DNA of 64,000 nucleotides from Aerococcaceae bacterium DSM 111176 (GTDB lineage Bacteria; Bacillota; Bacilli; Lactobacillales; Aerococcaceae), in NCBI GenBank assembly GCA_015863215.1, contig JACBXN010000088.1, positions 1 through 64,000 of the forward strand, written 5' to 3'. Below the pieces are notes generated by a model. The model had not been told where the DNA came from and ran no database searches. It saw only the letters and a list, made by a program, of their open reading frames with translations. Below, one piece after another: positions 35,836 through 47,570 of the stretch. The position numbers and the translations under genes are program-made. How positions within the stretch are numbered: the stretch's first letter is position 1; every line of letters starts with the position of its first letter.

Positions 35836-36780
35836 TTAATCTTCATCTTTTAGACCTAAGTCAAGGTCTGCTAATTTTCCTTTAACTTCCGCTAATGATT
35901 TACGTCCTAAGTTACGAACTTTCATCATTTCTGCTTCAGTTTTGTCTGTTAATTCTTGAATTGTGTTAATACCTGCACGTTTCAGACAGTTGTATGAACG
36001 AACAGATAAGTCTAATTCTTCGATAGTCATTACTAAGACTTTTTCTTTTTCAGATTCTTCTTTTTCAACCATAATTGCTGCTTCACGAGCTTCTTCAGTT
36101 AGGTTGACGAAGATGTTTAAGTGTTCAGAAAGAATCTTAGCTGCTAAACTTAATGATTTCTCTGGACTGATAGAACCATCTGTCCAAATATCCATTGTTA
36201 GTTTATCATACGCATTTTGTTGACCGATGCGTGTATTTTCTACCTGGTAATTAACCTTTTTGATTGGGGTATAGATTGAATCCACTGGAAGTACGCCAAC
36301 TGGCATATCTTCAGATTTATTGTTTTCGCTACGTACATACCCACGACCATTCGATGCATTTAATAGCATCTTTAGCTCTGCTCCGTCTGCTAGTGTACAA
36401 ATTTCTAATTCAGGATTAAGAATTTGCACTTCATTATCATGAATAATGTCAGCAGCAGTAACTCTTTTAGGACCTACTACATTAAGCTCTAAAACTTTAT
36501 CATCTTCTGATTCAATTTTTAGTGCTAATAACTTCAAGTTAAGAATAATAGCAGGTACATCCTCAACAACACCATCGATAGTAGCAAATTCATGTAAGAC
36601 TCCATCGACTTGAACGCTCTTAATCGCAGCGCCTGGTAATGAAGATAATAATATACGACGTAATGAATTTCCAAGGGTAGTTCCATATCCACGCTCAAGT
36701 GGTTCAATTACGATCTTGCCAAATTTTTCATCGTCACTGACTTCAATCGTAGTAATCTCAGGTTTTTCAATTTCGATCAT
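35836..36780 (-). CDS. rpoA: RNA polymerase alpha subunit
   Basis: Dimerises to nucleate RNA polymerase. The N-terminal assembly domain (about 1-230) includes [20 protein letters not shown]. After a flexible linker the C-terminal helix-hairpin-helix domain (about 245-314, [16 protein letters not shown]) contacts UP elements and activators. 314 residues. A longer gap (83 bases) separates it from rpsK, but no terminator lies between. Confidence 0.99.
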   Translation of the reverse strand: MIEIEKPEITTIEVSDDEKFGKIVIEPLERGYGTTLGNSLRRILLSSLPGAAIKSVQVDGVLHEFATIDGVVEDVPAIILNLKLLALKIESEDDKVLELNVVGPKRVTAADIIHDNEVQILNPELEICTLADGAELKMLLNASNGRGYVRSENNKSEDMPVGVLPVDSIYTPIKKVNYQVENTRIGQQNAYDKLTMDIWTDGSISPEKSLSLAAKILSEHLNIFVNLTEEAREAAIMVEKEESEKEKVLVMTIEELDLSVRSYNCLKRAGINTIQELTDKTEAEMMKVRNLGRKSLAEVKGKLADLDLGLKDED

Positions 36781-36863
36781 TGATTAATTTTCCCCTTTCA
36801 AAACGTTGGTTTCAAATGATAATTCAGTAGCAACTTCACGAGCTGAATTAATTAAAAATTTCA

Positions 36864-37253
36864 TTATACACGGCGACGTTTTGGAGGACGACATCCGTTA
36901 TGTGGAATTGGAGTAACGTCACGGATTGCTGTTACATCTAAACCAGTAGCTTGTAAAGCACGGATTGCTGATTCACGACCTGAACCAGGACCTTTAACTG
37001 TTACTTCTACAGATTTCATTCCGTTTTCCATTGCTGATTTAGCAGCAACTTCAGCAGCCATTTGAGCCGCGAATGGTGTAGATTTACGTGATCCCTTGAA
37101 GCCTAATGCTCCAGCTGATGACCATGCAATAGCGTTACCGTTAACATCAGTAATCATAACAATTGTGTTATTAAATGTTGATTGGATATGTGCAATACCA
37201 CGTTCAACATTCTTTTTCACGCGACGGCGACGATTTGTCTGTCTTTTAGCCAT
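36864..37253 (-). CDS. rpsK: 30S ribosomal protein S11
   Basis: Shapes the mRNA exit platform of the 30S. Length 129. [32 protein letters not shown] and the basic end [11 protein letters not shown] are all present. It is 21 bases after rpsM. Confidence 0.99.
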   Translation of the reverse strand: MAKRQTNRRRRVKKNVERGIAHIQSTFNNTIVMITDVNGNAIAWSSAGALGFKGSRKSTPFAAQMAAEVAAKSAMENGMKSVEVTVKGPGSGRESAIRALQATGLDVTAIRDVTPIPHNGCRPPKRRRV

Positions 37254-37274
37254 TAATTTTCCCTCCTTATTTTA

Positions 37275-37628
37275 TTATCTAATTGGTTTTTTAGGACCTT
37301 TACGAGTACGTGCATTGTTTTTAGTGTTTTGTCCACGTACAGGTAAGTTACGACGGTGACGCATACCACGGTATGAACCGATTTCTTGTAGGCGTTTGAT
37401 GTCTAAGCTAACTTCACGACGTAAGTCACCTTCTACTTTAATTGAGTCAACAATACTACGTAAACGGTCTAACTCATCGTTAGTTAAGTCTTTAACACGT
37501 GTATTTGGGTCAACATTAGCTTCTGCAACTACTTGTTGAGCTGTTGTTTTTCCGATTCCGAAAACGTATGTTAATGAGATAACTACACGTTTGTCGTTTG
37601 GAATATCTACTCCTGCAATACGAGCCAT
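37275..37628 (-). CDS. rpsM: 30S ribosomal protein S13
   Basis: A 30S head protein bridging to the 50S and contacting P-site tRNA with its basic tail. Starts [20 protein letters not shown] and ends with the RNA-binding [17 protein letters not shown]. At 117 residues it is a few shorter than many homologues (about 121) because of a compact tail. It is 15 bases after rpmJ. Confidence 0.98.
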   Translation of the reverse strand: MARIAGVDIPNDKRVVISLTYVFGIGKTTAQQVVAEANVDPNTRVKDLTNDELDRLRSIVDSIKVEGDLRREVSLDIKRLQEIGSYRGMRHRRNLPVRGQNTKNNARTRKGPKKPIR

Positions 37629-37643
37629 TAATTTCCCTCCTTC

Positions 37644-37757
37644 TTATCCTTGACGTTGTTTATGTTTAGGGTTTTGGCAAATGATCATTACTTTACCATT
37701 ACGGCGGATAACTTTACATTTTTCACAAATTGGTTTAACTGATGCTCTTACTTTCAT
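37644..37757 (-). CDS. rpmJ: 50S ribosomal protein L36, zinc-binding type
   Basis: A 37-residue protein, [16 protein letters not shown]...ending NPKHKQRQG. The zinc ligands are Cys in CEKC, a later Cys in IICQNP, and His in PKHKQ, so this is the C+ (zinc-ribbon) paralogue. It lies between infA and rpsM, the standard place. Confidence 0.97.
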   Translation of the reverse strand: MKVRASVKPICEKCKVIRRNGKVMIICQNPKHKQRQG

Positions 37758-37784
37758 TCGATTACCTCCTTAATTCACCTGTCA

Positions 37785-38003
37785 CTATTTAAAACGGTAC
37801 GTAATGCGACCTCTCGACAAATCATAAGGAGACATTTCAATTGTTACTCTATCCCCTGGTAAAATACGAATATAATTCATACGAATTTTACCTGATACGT
37901 GAGCTAAGATCTCATGACCATTTTCTAATTCTACTCTAAACATCGCATTAGGTAAAGTTTCAAGTACTGTACCTTCTACTTCAATAACATCTTCTTTAGC
38001 CAT
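37785..38003 (-). CDS. infA: Translation initiation factor IF-1
   Basis: An OB-fold factor that occupies the A site during initiation. It has 72 residues: [21 protein letters not shown] and the closing [18 protein letters not shown]. An AGGAGG site precedes it; it is 51 bases after adk. Confidence 0.98.
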   Translation of the reverse strand: MAKEDVIEVEGTVLETLPNAMFRVELENGHEILAHVSGKIRMNYIRILPGDRVTIEMSPYDLSRGRITYRFK

Positions 38004-38054
38004 TGATATTCCTCCTTTTACCAGTTAGGATTTCTTAATTGATTATACATTGAA

Positions 38055-38705
38055 TTATTCACCTAAAATACCACGGATATTTCGGTAAACTGATTCAATT
38101 GAGTCTTCCCCGTTGATTTGGTGAAGAATTCCTGCATCTTGATAATGTTCTAAAATAGGGCGAATTGAATCCATTTGTAATTCAATACGGTGACTTACCT
38201 TTTCTGGTTTGTCATCTTCGCGTTGATAGAAATCATGTGAGCCACATGTATCACAAGTATCTTCCACTTTAGGTGGGTTGTATAATTTATGATAAGTAGC
38301 GCCACAGTTACGGCAAATGAATCGTCCGCTTAAACGGTCTTTTAAGACCTCTTTATCTACATCGATGTAGATAACGGCATCTAATGTTTCGTTTAAATCA
38401 TTAAGATTCTTATCAAGTGCTTCGGCTTGATTTAATGTTCTTGGATATCCATCCAACATAAAGCCGTTTTCGCTAACATCGTTTTGTGCAAGTCTTTCTT
38501 TTACTAGGCTGTTTGTTACATCGTCTGGAACTAAGTTTCCATTGTCTGTATAACTTTTTGCTAGTAAGCCTAATTCTGTTTCATTTTTAATTGCTTCTCT
38601 AAAGATATCTCCGGTTGCAATATGCACCAATGAGTAATCAGTAGAAATCATCTCACTTTGAGTACCTTTTCCGGCACCTGGTAATCCCATTAATAAAATG
38701 TTCAT
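38055..38705 (-). CDS. adk: Adenylate kinase, zinc-lid type
   Basis: Interconverts ATP+AMP and 2 ADP. The P-loop GLPGAGKGTQ is at residues 7-16, the AMP-binding region includes DGYPRTLNQA, and the lid carries four Cys in two CxxC pairs (CRNCG and CDTCG) that bind zinc. An in-frame ATG at 38714 overlaps the AAAGGA site, so the second ATG (38705) is preferred, giving 216 residues. Confidence 0.96.
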   Translation of the reverse strand: MNILLMGLPGAGKGTQSEMISTDYSLVHIATGDIFREAIKNETELGLLAKSYTDNGNLVPDDVTNSLVKERLAQNDVSENGFMLDGYPRTLNQAEALDKNLNDLNETLDAVIYIDVDKEVLKDRLSGRFICRNCGATYHKLYNPPKVEDTCDTCGSHDFYQREDDKPEKVSHRIELQMDSIRPILEHYQDAGILHQINGEDSIESVYRNIRGILGE

Positions 38706-38725
38706 TGTCTTCATCCTTTTGTACT

Positions 38726-40018
38726 TTAGTCTAGATATAAGAAGCCAGAATAACTACGTTGAGTTATACGACCCTCAATTTGTTTCGCTGTTTCAATACC
38801 TACACCAACTACGATTAGTATACTTGTTCCACTTAGTGCTAAGTTCATTGGGATTGGCGCAAAGAAGTTTGCGATCATCGGTGAAATAGCAATGATTGTT
38901 AAGTATAGTGCTCCAACAAAGCTTAGACGGTTAAGGATTTTTGTAATGTGATCCTCTGTGTCTTTACCTGGGCGAACACTTGGAATATAAGCGGATTGCT
39001 TTTGCAAGTTCTCAGCAACTTTTTCAGGATTAACCTGAATCAGTGCGTAGAAGTATGTAAATGCTACAAGTAATACTGTATAAAAGGCAATCCCCATAGG
39101 TGATTGTAAATTGAATAGATCAATGAAAAATTGTTGAATTGGTCCAGGATCTTGCGTTCCCATTAACGAGAAAATCGTTGTTGGTAATGTCATGAATGAC
39201 GTTGCAAAAATTACTGGAATAACTCCGGCAGAGTTAATTTTAAGTGGTAAGTGGGCAGTTGATTTTGCGCCTGATACTTTCTTAGAATGGTGGATTGGGA
39301 TACGGCGTTGTGCACGTTCCATTAATACAACCACAACAATACTAATTAATAATATTAGGACAACTAAGCCAACGATCCAACCATATTGATTTCTTGCCTC
39401 TTCATTACCTAAGTAATTTTGGAAGAATCCGTAGAAATCTTTAGGAACCTCTGCGACTATCCCGGCAAAGATTAACATTGATACTCCGTTACCAATTCCG
39501 TTACGCGTTATTTGTTCACCTAGCCAGACTAACAGCATTGTTCCTGCTGTCATCACTAAGGCAATTGTGATATAACTGAAAACTGAATTGTTGAGGATTA
39601 AACCAAATCCTGATAGTTGATTGAATCCAAAAGATAAACCTGCACCTTGGACTAATGCGATAATAATCGCAATATATATAGTTGCTTGATTTAACTTACG
39701 CCGTCCGACTTCCCCTTGTTTGGCCCATTCTGTAAATTTCGGTAGAACGTCCATTTGTAACAACTGCACTAAAATTGAACTGGTAATGTAAGGTGATACT
39801 CCAAGAGAGAAAATCGAATACTGTTGAAGTGCCCCACCACCGAATGTGTTCAATAATGATAAAATACCTGTGTTATTCAAATCTTGCAAGGCAGCTGCAT
39901 TTACGCCTGGTACTGGAATATAAACTCCTAGACGAAATACAGCAAAAATGAATAGTGTAAATAAAAGTCTGCGTCTAATGTCTCTACTTGCTAAGGAATT
40001 CTTTATGAAGGCAAACAT
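38726..40018 (-). CDS. secY: Protein translocase subunit SecY
   Basis: The membrane channel for secretion, 430 residues and ten helices. FRLGVYIPVPGVN in the first helix and plug region, and the cytosolic loop RRIPIHHSKKVSG that docks SecA and ribosomes, are intact. The start overlaps the rplO stop by one base, so translation is coupled. Confidence 0.98.
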   Translation of the reverse strand: MFAFIKNSLASRDIRRRLLFTLFIFAVFRLGVYIPVPGVNAAALQDLNNTGILSLLNTFGGGALQQYSIFSLGVSPYITSSILVQLLQMDVLPKFTEWAKQGEVGRRKLNQATIYIAIIIALVQGAGLSFGFNQLSGFGLILNNSVFSYITIALVMTAGTMLLVWLGEQITRNGIGNGVSMLIFAGIVAEVPKDFYGFFQNYLGNEEARNQYGWIVGLVVLILLISIVVVVLMERAQRRIPIHHSKKVSGAKSTAHLPLKINSAGVIPVIFATSFMTLPTTIFSLMGTQDPGPIQQFFIDLFNLQSPMGIAFYTVLLVAFTYFYALIQVNPEKVAENLQKQSAYIPSVRPGKDTEDHITKILNRLSFVGALYLTIIAISPMIANFFAPIPMNLALSGTSILIVVGVGIETAKQIEGRITQRSYSGFLYLD

Positions 40019-40458
40019 TACATCACCTCAACTGATCCACCGGCTGCTTTAATCGCTTCTTCAGCTGCATTTGAGAATTTAGCTGCTTTAACAGTAAGTT
40101 TTTTGTTTAACTCACCGTCACCAAGAACTTTAATTCCTGATTTTACATCTTTGATAATTCCAGACTCTTGTAATAATTCTGGTGTTACTGTTGTGTCATC
40201 TTCAAAACGGTTTAATGTTTCTAAGTTAACTACAGCGTACTCTTTACGGTTAATATTTTTAAATCCACGTTTTGGTAAACGACGGAATAGTGGTTGTTGC
40301 CCACCTTCAAAGCCTAAACGGACACCACCGCCTGAACGTGCTTTTTGACCTTTATGTCCACGTCCTGCTGTTTTACCGTTTCCAGAACCTTGTCCACGAC
40401 CAACACGGTTACGTTCTTTACGTGCACCTTCTGCTGGTTTTAACGTATGAAGTTTCAT
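40018..40458 (-). CDS. rplO: 50S ribosomal protein L15
   Basis: 146 residues. The long basic N-terminal extension [20 protein letters not shown] threads into 23S rRNA, followed by [21 protein letters not shown]. It is 32 bases after rpmD. Confidence 0.98.
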   Translation of the reverse strand: MKLHTLKPAEGARKERNRVGRGQGSGNGKTAGRGHKGQKARSGGGVRLGFEGGQQPLFRRLPKRGFKNINRKEYAVVNLETLNRFEDDTTVTPELLQESGIIKDVKSGIKVLGDGELNKKLTVKAAKFSNAAEEAIKAAGGSVEVM

Positions 40459-40490
40459 ATATAGGCACCTCCTTGTTAAGTTTTAATTAA

Positions 40491-40670
40491 TTAAGCTTCT
40501 TTTACTTCTACTAAGTGGTTGATTTTGTTAATCATACCACGAACTGCTTCGTTATCAGGACGGACAACTGTTTTGTTAACTTTTGTAAGTCCTAAAGATT
40601 TAGCTGTTTCGATTTGACCTTTTTTGCTACCAATTAAGCTACGAGTTAATTTAATTTCTAAATTTGCCAT
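40491..40670 (-). CDS. rpmD: 50S ribosomal protein L30
   Basis: 59 residues: [20 protein letters not shown], then TAKSLGL and NHLVEVKEA, the short bacterial L30 form. It starts 13 bases after rpsE with a GGAGG site. Confidence 0.97.
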   Translation of the reverse strand: MANLEIKLTRSLIGSKKGQIETAKSLGLTKVNKTVVRPDNEAVRGMINKINHLVEVKEA

Positions 40671-40683
40671 TTAGCTATCCTCC

Positions 40684-41190
40684 TTAGCCTAAAATTTCTT
40701 CTACAGTTTTACCACGTAATTTAGCAACTTCTTCTGCTTCTTTTAATTGTTTCAAGCCTTCGATTGTTGCAGTAATCATGTTAATAGGTGTGTTTGAACC
40801 TAATGATTTACTTGTTACGTCTGCAATTCCTGCTAATTCTACAACGGCACGAACAGGTCCACCTGCTGCTACCCCAGAACCCGCTGTTGCTGGTTTAAGT
40901 AACACTTGGCCACCACAAAATTCACCAATTGTTTGATGCGGAATTGTAGTTCCTGTACGAGGAACAGCGATCATTCTTTTCTTAGCATCTTCGACTGCTT
41001 TACGGATTGCTTCTGGAACTTCTTGAGCTTTACCAGTACCGAATCCTACGTGACCATCTTTATCACCAACAACCACTAATGCTGAGAAACGTAGACGACG
41101 TCCACCTTTAACAACTTTAGTGACACGGTTGATAGCTACAACGCGGTCTTCGATTTCTCCAAGTGTATTTGGATCCACAAATTGTTTCAT
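40684..41190 (-). CDS. rpsE: 30S ribosomal protein S5
   Basis: 168 residues. The double-stranded-RNA-binding N-terminal half ([20 protein letters not shown]) includes the loop where spectinomycin resistance changes arise in other species; here it has the sensitive sequence [24 protein letters not shown] follows. S5 contributes to decoding accuracy. Confidence 0.98.
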   Translation of the reverse strand: MKQFVDPNTLGEIEDRVVAINRVTKVVKGGRRLRFSALVVVGDKDGHVGFGTGKAQEVPEAIRKAVEDAKKRMIAVPRTGTTIPHQTIGEFCGGQVLLKPATAGSGVAAGGPVRAVVELAGIADVTSKSLGSNTPINMITATIEGLKQLKEAEEVAKLRGKTVEEILG

Positions 41191-41210
41191 AAATCGGTTT
41201 CCTCCTTCGA

Positions 41211-41567
41211 TTAAAATTGTAAGCCAGCTTCGCGAGCTGCGTTAGCTAAAGCTTCAACACGTCCGTGATATACATATCCACCACGGTCGAATACTACTGT
41301 TTCAATATTAGCTTCTTTAGCACGTTCTGCTACTAATTTACCAACTGCTGCTGCTTGCTCAGTTTTTGAACCTTCAGCAACTGATTCATCTAATGTAGAG
41401 GCACTAACAAGCGTTACACCCGCTACGTCATCAATTACTTGAGCGTAGATGTTTGTATTCGAACGGAATACATTTAAGCGTGGGCACTCGGCAGTACCAG
41501 AGATTTTATTTCTGACACGTTGGTGTCTTTTTTTACGTAATTTATTCTTATCTGGTTTAGAAATCAC
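41211..41567 (-). CDS. rplR: 50S ribosomal protein L18
   Basis: Binds 5S rRNA together with L5. AGAGGTG serves as binding site for a GTG at 41567, giving [21 protein letters not shown] and 118 residues. The earlier in-frame GTG at 41576 is part of that binding site. The C-terminal [21 protein letters not shown] is typical. Confidence 0.96.
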   Translation of the reverse strand: MISKPDKNKLRKKRHQRVRNKISGTAECPRLNVFRSNTNIYAQVIDDVAGVTLVSASTLDESVAEGSKTEQAAAVGKLVAERAKEANIETVVFDRGGYVYHGRVEALANAAREAGLQF

Positions 41568-41621
41568 AATTGTCACCTCTTTATTCTAGTTATTATTATT
41601 ATATTTATTTTAAGATCAGGA

Positions 41622-42158
41622 TTATTTACCTGTCTTACCTTCTTTACGGATTACATATTCATCCACATAACGAATACCTTTACCTTTGTATGGCTCAGGT
41701 GGACGGACAGCACGAATGTTCGCAGCTAATTCGCCAACTTTTTCTTTGTTAATTCCGTTAATGATGATTTGAGTGTTTGCTGGTACTTCAATTTCAATGT
41801 CTTTACCTGGTTCAAATTCAACTGGATGTGATAAACCAACGTTTAAGACTAATTTTTCACCTTGTAATTGAGCACGGTAACCAACACCGTTTAATTGTAA
41901 TTCTTTCTTGAATCCGTTTGTTACACCTTCGATCATGTTAGCAACTAACGAACGAGTTGTTCCATGAATTGAACGGTTCGCTTTGCTGTCATTCGGGCGT
42001 GTAAACGTGATTTGGTTGTCTTCTAATGTCATAGTGATAGCTGTTGAAATATCACGAGCTAATTCACCTTTAGGACCTTTAACAGAAACAGTTTGACCAT
42101 TTTGTTCAACTGTAACGCCTGAAGGAATTTCGATTACTTTATTTCCAATACGACTCAC
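41622..42158 (-). CDS. rplF: 50S ribosomal protein L6
   Basis: 178 residues, two related domains near the factor-binding site. [20 protein letters not shown] at the start and [22 protein letters not shown] at the end are diagnostic. Confidence 0.99.
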   Translation of the reverse strand: MSRIGNKVIEIPSGVTVEQNGQTVSVKGPKGELARDISTAITMTLEDNQITFTRPNDSKANRSIHGTTRSLVANMIEGVTNGFKKELQLNGVGYRAQLQGEKLVLNVGLSHPVEFEPGKDIEIEVPANTQIIINGINKEKVGELAANIRAVRPPEPYKGKGIRYVDEYVIRKEGKTGK

Positions 42159-42187
42159 TGAGCTACACCTCCTTGTTTAATTAAATA

Positions 42188-42586
42188 TTACCATACAAAT
42201 GCGACAACTTCGCCACCAACAGCTTGTTGACGTGCTTGTTTGTCAGTGATTAGACCATTTGATGTTGAAATGATCGCGATACCTAAGCCATTTAATACTT
42301 TTGGTACTTGATCTGCGGCTACGTATGAACGTAACCCTGGTTTTGAAATACGTTTAATACCTGTGATAACTCGTTCGTCATTACGGCCGTATTTTAATTC
42401 TACTGTAATTACATTTTGTTTGTTGTCTTCTTCAACTTTGAAGCCTTTGATGAAACCTTCATTTTTTAAGATTTCAGCAATCGCAACTTTCATGTTTGAA
42501 GAAGGTGCTGATACAGTTGCGTGTGACTGTGCATTTGCGTTACGAATACGCGTTAGGAAATCAGCAATTGGATCTGTCATAACCAT
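42188..42586 (-). CDS. rpsH: 30S ribosomal protein S8
   Basis: 132 residues: [19 protein letters not shown] and the closing [21 protein letters not shown]. In many bacteria S8 represses the spc operon by binding its mRNA near rplE. No such site was searched in detail here. Confidence 0.98.
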   Translation of the reverse strand: MVMTDPIADFLTRIRNANAQSHATVSAPSSNMKVAIAEILKNEGFIKGFKVEEDNKQNVITVELKYGRNDERVITGIKRISKPGLRSYVAADQVPKVLNGLGIAIISTSNGLITDKQARQQAVGGEVVAFVW

Positions 42587-42622
42587 AAGGTATTTACCTC
42601 CTCTATTATTATACTCTAAATC

Positions 42623-42808
42623 TTACCAGCTAGCTTTACGAACGCCAGGTAATTGGCCTTTATAAGCTAATTCACGGAAGCAAACACGGCAAAGTTTGAA
42701 TTTGCGGTACACTGAGTGTGGACGTCCGCAACGTTCACAACGTGTATATTCTTGTACTTTGAATTTCGCTGGACGTTTGTTCTTTTCAATCATTGATTTT
42801 TTAGCCAA
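42623..42808 (-). CDS. rpsN: 30S ribosomal protein S14, zinc type
   Basis: The short 61-residue S14 with two CxxC pairs (CERCG and CRVCF) binding zinc, the form usual in Gram-positive spc operons. Confidence 0.98.
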   Translation of the reverse strand: MAKKSMIEKNKRPAKFKVQEYTRCERCGRPHSVYRKFKLCRVCFRELAYKGQLPGVRKASW

Positions 42809-42826
42809 ATTTCGTCGCCTCCTTTA

Positions 42827-43369
42827 TTATTTTTTAAACGGCATTCCTAAGCCTTTAAGTAAGGCTAAAGATTCCTCGTCTGTATTTGCAGTTGTTACGA
42901 TAACAATGTCCATACCACGAACGCGGTCAACATTATCATAGTTAATTTCAGGGAAAATTAATTGTTCTTTAACACCTAAAGTGTAGTTTCCACGACCATC
43001 GAATGCACGGTTTGAAATCCCTTGGAAGTCACGTACACGAGGTAAGGATACAGCAATTAATTTATCTAAGAAATCGTACATTCTTTCGCCACGTAAAGTA
43101 ACTTTTGCACCAATTGGCATTCCTTCACGTAAACGGAAACTAGCGATAGATTTTTTAGCTTTAGTAATTAATGGTTTTTGACCTGTAATTAATGCTAATT
43201 CATCAACAGCTTTGTCTAAGTTCTTAGCATTTGAAACTGCGTCACCAACACCCATGTTTACAACAATTTTCTCTACTTTAGGTACTTGCATAACTGAAGT
43301 GTAGTTGAATTGTTCTACTAAACTTGGTGTTACTTCATCAACAAATTTTTGTTTTAAACGGTTAGTCAT
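42827..43369 (-). CDS. rplE: 50S ribosomal protein L5
   Basis: Holds 5S rRNA and touches P-site tRNA. 180 residues; [35 protein letters not shown] and the end GLGMPFKK match the family. Confidence 0.99.
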   Translation of the reverse strand: MTNRLKQKFVDEVTPSLVEQFNYTSVMQVPKVEKIVVNMGVGDAVSNAKNLDKAVDELALITGQKPLITKAKKSIASFRLREGMPIGAKVTLRGERMYDFLDKLIAVSLPRVRDFQGISNRAFDGRGNYTLGVKEQLIFPEINYDNVDRVRGMDIVIVTTANTDEESLALLKGLGMPFKK

Positions 43370-43392
43370 TTATGTATATCCTCCTTCCCTGA

Positions 43393-43698
43393 TTAGTTAA
43401 GTGTTTCGTTTGATTTTTTCGCAAAGCGAACTTTTTTACCATCTTCAAAACGGTAACCAACTTTTGTCGCTTCACCAGTTGATGGATCAACTAATGATAC
43501 GTTTGAAACGTGTAATGGCATTTCGATTTCTTCAATACCACCTGTTGACATTTGCGTTGGTTTTTGGTGTTTCTTGGCAATGTTAATGCCTTCTACGATT
43601 ACTTTATCTTGTTTTGGTAAAGTTTGTAGGACTGTTCCTTGTTTGCCTTTATCTTTACCAGCAGTAATTACTACTGTATCGCCAGATTTAATACGCAT
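43393..43698 (-). CDS. rplX: 50S ribosomal protein L24
   Basis: An assembly initiator with a KOW fold: [20 protein letters not shown] starts it and [26 protein letters not shown] ends it. 101 residues. Confidence 0.98.
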   Translation of the reverse strand: MRIKSGDTVVITAGKDKGKQGTVLQTLPKQDKVIVEGINIAKKHQKPTQMSTGGIEEIEMPLHVSNVSLVDPSTGEATKVGYRFEDGKKVRFAKKSNETLN

Positions 43699-43725
43699 AT
43701 TCTATGTTCCTCCTTCGTTATTTAA

Positions 43726-44127
<402 letters not shown>

Positions 44128-44130
44128 TCA

Positions 44131-44397
44131 TTAAATAATGACAGATTCTTCGACAATGTCTACTAAACGGAAGCGTTTCGTCTTAGATAATGGACGAGTT
44201 TCCATAATGCGCACGATGTCGTTTTCTTTAGCACTGTTGTTTTCATCATGTGCTGTATACTTTTTAGAGTATTTGATTTTTTTACCGACTTTTTTATGTG
44301 TTTTTAAAGTATCTACGACAACTGTAATAGTTTTATCGTTTTTAGCTGATACTACACGTCCTTGGTATACTTTACGTTGGTTACGTTCTGTACTCAT
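44131..44397 (-). CDS. rpsQ: 30S ribosomal protein S17
   Basis: An OB-fold protein of 88 residues: [19 protein letters not shown] and [19 protein letters not shown]. Confidence 0.98.
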   Translation of the reverse strand: MSTERNQRKVYQGRVVSAKNDKTITVVVDTLKTHKKVGKKIKYSKKYTAHDENNSAKENDIVRIMETRPLSKTKRFRLVDIVEESVII

Positions 44398-44417
44398 TTA
44401 GTTTGCCTCCTTATACC

Positions 44418-44615
44418 TTATTTACTAGCTAGTTCTTGTTCACGTAATACTGTTTTGATACGTGCAATGGTTTTACGAACATACTTTAATTGAGCAGTGT
44501 TCTCTAATTGACCAGTAGCTAATTGGAATCGAAGGTTGAATAATTCTTTTTTGAATTCTTGTTCTTTTTCTACCATTTGTGCTGTAGATAATTCTCTGAT
44601 TTCATTAATTTGCAT
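44418..44615 (-). CDS. rpmC: 50S ribosomal protein L29
   Basis: A two-helix protein at the exit tunnel, near the trigger-factor and SRP dock. The frame is open from 44639, but the ATG at 44615 gives the standard N-terminus (MQINEIREL, 65 residues) after GGTGGTG. It overlaps the end of rplP by 11 bases. [18 protein letters not shown] is the conserved core. Confidence 0.95.
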   Translation of the reverse strand: MQINEIRELSTAQMVEKEQEFKKELFNLRFQLATGQLENTAQLKYVRKTIARIKTVLREQELASK

Positions 44616-45039
44616 TCGATTCACCACCATATTCTTCACGTTTTACGAATTTTGTTTTAATTGGTAATTTATGTGATGCTAAGCGGAATGCTTCACGAGC
44701 GACTTCCTCTGGAACGCCGTCGATTTCAAACATAATTTTACCACGTTTAACCGGTGCAACCCATCCTTCAGGTGCCCCTTTACCAGAACCCATACGAACT
44801 CCGATTGGTTTAGATGTGTATGATTTGTGAGGGAAGATTTTAATCCATACTTTCCCACCACGTTTCATGTAACGAGTCATTGCGATACGAGCTGCTTCGA
44901 TTTGACGGTTTGTGATCCATTTAGATTCAACCGCTCTTAAACCATAAGAACCGAAATCAACTGTTTTTCCACCTTTAGCTTCTCCGCGCATTTTACCACG
45001 GAACTCACGACGGTGTTTTACACGTTTTGGTACTAACAT
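44605..45039 (-). CDS. rplP: 50S ribosomal protein L16
   Basis: Organises the A-site elbow. 144 residues: [20 protein letters not shown], and the loop [19 protein letters not shown] that approaches tRNA. It is 3 bases after rpsC. Confidence 0.99.
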   Translation of the reverse strand: MLVPKRVKHRREFRGKMRGEAKGGKTVDFGSYGLRAVESKWITNRQIEAARIAMTRYMKRGGKVWIKIFPHKSYTSKPIGVRMGSGKGAPEGWVAPVKRGKIMFEIDGVPEEVAREAFRLASHKLPIKTKFVKREEYGGESNAN

Positions 45040-45042
45040 TGA

Positions 45043-45714
45043 TTATTTCCCTCCTTTCGCTGGATTGTTAACTTTAAGATTGTTTTCTCCTGGTAAGATT
45101 TCGCCACGGCAAATCCAGACTTTAACGCCCATTTTACCATATTGAGTCATTGCTTCTGCCCAGTAATAATCAATATCTGATCTTAATGTATGTAATGGAA
45201 CAGTTCCTTCTGAATAGTGTTCAGTACGAGCCATATCCGCACCATTTAAACGACCTGATACTTGAGTTTTAATTCCTTGTGCTCCAGCGCGCATTGCACG
45301 TTGAATTGCTTGTTTTTGTGCACGACGGAATGCAACACGGTTTTCTAATTGGTTAGCAATATCTTCAGCAACTAATTTTGCATCTAAGTTTGCTTCTTTA
45401 ATTTCAACAATGTTGATGTGTACTTTCTTGCCTGTTAATTTGTTTAATTCAGCACGTAAAGTGTCAACTTCTGAACCACCTTTACCAATTACCATACCAG
45501 GTTTTGCAGTATGAATTGATACGATTACGCGGTTAGCTGCACGTTCGATTTGAATAGATGAAATAGAGGCGTCAGAAAGTTTAGTGTTAATATGATCACG
45601 AACTTTAATGTCTTCGTGTAAGAAATCTGCATAGTTTTTATCAGAATACCATTTAGCATCCCAATCACGGATAACGCCAACACGCATTCCAATTGGATGT
45701 ACTTTTTGACCCAT
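45043..45714 (-). CDS. rpsC: 30S ribosomal protein S3
   Basis: Sits at the mRNA entry and has helicase activity together with S4. 223 residues with a KH domain ([15 protein letters not shown]) and [20 protein letters not shown] at the start. One base separates it from rplV. Confidence 0.99.
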   Translation of the reverse strand: MGQKVHPIGMRVGVIRDWDAKWYSDKNYADFLHEDIKVRDHINTKLSDASISSIQIERAANRVIVSIHTAKPGMVIGKGGSEVDTLRAELNKLTGKKVHINIVEIKEANLDAKLVAEDIANQLENRVAFRRAQKQAIQRAMRAGAQGIKTQVSGRLNGADMARTEHYSEGTVPLHTLRSDIDYYWAEAMTQYGKMGVKVWICRGEILPGENNLKVNNPAKGGK

Positions 45715-45715
45715 A

Positions 45716-46072
45716 TTAAGCCTCCTCTTTTTCTTTTACTACGATAGTGATGTGACTTGTACGTTTGTTGATTGGTGAAGCAGAGCCTTGTGCACGCGGA
45801 CGGAAACGTTTTAGAGTTGGTCCTTCGTTAACATATGCTTCAGCAACGTATAAGTTTTCTAAATCTAAGTCAAAGTTATGTTCAGCATTTGCGATAGCTG
45901 ACATTAAAACTTTTTCAACAACTGGTGAACCAGCTTTTGGTGTGAATTTCAAGATTGAAATTGCTTCACCAACTTGCTTGCCACGGATTAAGTCCGCAAC
46001 TAAACGCACCTTACGAGGGGCGATACGAACTGTGTTAGCTGTTGCTTTTGCTGATGTGATTTGTTCTGTCAT
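45716..46072 (-). CDS. rplV: 50S ribosomal protein L22
   Basis: Its beta-hairpin lines the exit tunnel and is where macrolide resistance insertions occur; here the loop ([17 protein letters not shown]) looks unaltered. 118 residues; [17 protein letters not shown] opens the globular part. Confidence 0.98.
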   Translation of the reverse strand: MTEQITSAKATANTVRIAPRKVRLVADLIRGKQVGEAISILKFTPKAGSPVVEKVLMSAIANAEHNFDLDLENLYVAEAYVNEGPTLKRFRPRAQGSASPINKRTSHITIVVKEKEEA

Positions 46073-46088
46073 CTAAATACCCTCCTTA

Positions 46089-46370
46089 TTAGCGTTTTGC
46101 TGTTTTACGGTCATCTGCTGCGTGACCTTTGTAAGTACGAGTAGGTACGAATTCACCTAATTTGTGACCTACCATATCTTCTTGAATGTATACTGGAACG
46201 TGTTTACGTCCGTCATATACTGCGATTGTTAACCCGATAAAGTTCGGGAAGATTGTTGAACGGCGTGACCAAGTTTTGATTACTTGCTTTTTAGGGGCAT
46301 CCGATTGTTCTTGTACCTTTTTCATTAAATGGTCATCGACAAAAGGCCCTTTTTTCAAACTACGACTCAA
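46089..46370 (-). CDS. rpsS: 30S ribosomal protein S19
   Basis: 93 residues. [18 protein letters not shown] and the closing [19 protein letters not shown] are diagnostic; it forms a heterodimer with S13 in the 30S head. Confidence 0.98.
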   Translation of the reverse strand: MSRSLKKGPFVDDHLMKKVQEQSDAPKKQVIKTWSRRSTIFPNFIGLTIAVYDGRKHVPVYIQEDMVGHKLGEFVPTRTYKGHAADDRKTAKR

Positions 46371-46409
46371 GGTTGTAGCCTCCCTTCGTTTTGCTTTACT
46401 GGTTATTTA

Positions 46410-47240
46410 TTATTTTTTACGACCACGAATAATTAACTTGCTAGAGTCTTTCTTCTTATTACGTGTTTTAATTCCACGAGCTTTTTTACCCCATGGTGTC
46501 ATTGGACTTGGACGACCGATTGGAGCGCGACCTTCACCACCACCGTGTGGGTGATCGTTAGGGTTCATTACAGATCCACGAACTGTTGGACGTTTAGATA
46601 ACCAACGAGAACGACCTGCTTTACCAATTGTAATTAATTCGTGTTGTTCATTACCTACAACACCGATTGTAGCACGGCATGTTGATAAGATCATACGTAC
46701 TTCACCTGAAGCTAAACGTACTAATGTATATTTATCTTCGTGTCCTAGTACTTGAGCACTTGTTCCAGCTGAACGAACTAATTGAGCACCTTTACCAGGT
46801 TTTAATTCGATGTTGTGAACCATAGTACCTTCTGGGATGTCTGCTAATGGTAATGCGTTACCTACACGGATATCTGCATTTTTACCATTTTCAATTTTTT
46901 GGCCTACTTTTAAGCCACGAGGTGCGATGATGTAAGTTTTCACACCATTTTCGTAGTTTACTAATGCAATGTTCGCTGTACGATTTGGATCGTATTCGAT
47001 TGTTGCAACAGTACCTACAACACCATCTAAATTACGTTTGAAGTCAATTTTACGGTATGCACGTTTGTTACCACCACCGTGGTGACGAACCGTGATTTTA
47101 CCTTGGCTGTTACGACCTGCTTTTTGCTTTTTAGATTCTAATAAGCTTTTTTCAGGTTTGTTTGTTGTGATTTCTGAGAAATCGTAACCTGTCATATTAC
47201 GACGACCATTTGTGGTCGCTTTGTAATGTTTAATCGCCAC
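46410..47240 (-). CDS. rplB: 50S ribosomal protein L2
   Basis: Needed for subunit joining and near the peptidyl transferase centre. 276 residues; the strongly conserved [21 protein letters not shown] loop with its essential His is intact. Confidence 0.99.
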   Translation of the reverse strand: MAIKHYKATTNGRRNMTGYDFSEITTNKPEKSLLESKKQKAGRNSQGKITVRHHGGGNKRAYRKIDFKRNLDGVVGTVATIEYDPNRTANIALVNYENGVKTYIIAPRGLKVGQKIENGKNADIRVGNALPLADIPEGTMVHNIELKPGKGAQLVRSAGTSAQVLGHEDKYTLVRLASGEVRMILSTCRATIGVVGNEQHELITIGKAGRSRWLSKRPTVRGSVMNPNDHPHGGGEGRAPIGRPSPMTPWGKKARGIKTRNKKKDSSKLIIRGRKK

Positions 47241-47270
47241 GTGTTTTCCCTCCTACTGTATTATTTTTTC

Positions 47271-47570
47271 TTATTCTTCGTCTGCTGACGCGAATAATTC
47301 GATGTCGTTTGAGTTTTCAGTTAATGTGATTACGGCTTTTTTGTATTTACGTGAGTAACCTTCGTGGCGACCCATACGTTTTTTCTTACCTTTAACATTA
47401 ACAGTGTTTACTTTGGCAACTTCAACTCCTTCAAACATAGCTTCAACAGCTTGTTTGATTAAGTTTTTATTAGCATCACGAGCTACTTCAAAAGTATATT
47501 TTTTCTCATCGATAGCTAACATAGATTGCTCAGTGATTACTGGACGTAAGATAACTTCTGAAAATTCCAT
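47271..47570 (-). CDS. rplW: 50S ribosomal protein L23
   Basis: Docking site for trigger factor and SRP at the tunnel exit. 99 residues; [12 protein letters not shown] and [21 protein letters not shown]. Overlaps rplD by one base. Confidence 0.98.
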   Translation of the reverse strand: MEFSEVILRPVITEQSMLAIDEKKYTFEVARDANKNLIKQAVEAMFEGVEVAKVNTVNVKGKKKRMGRHEGYSRKYKKAVITLTENSNDIELFASADEE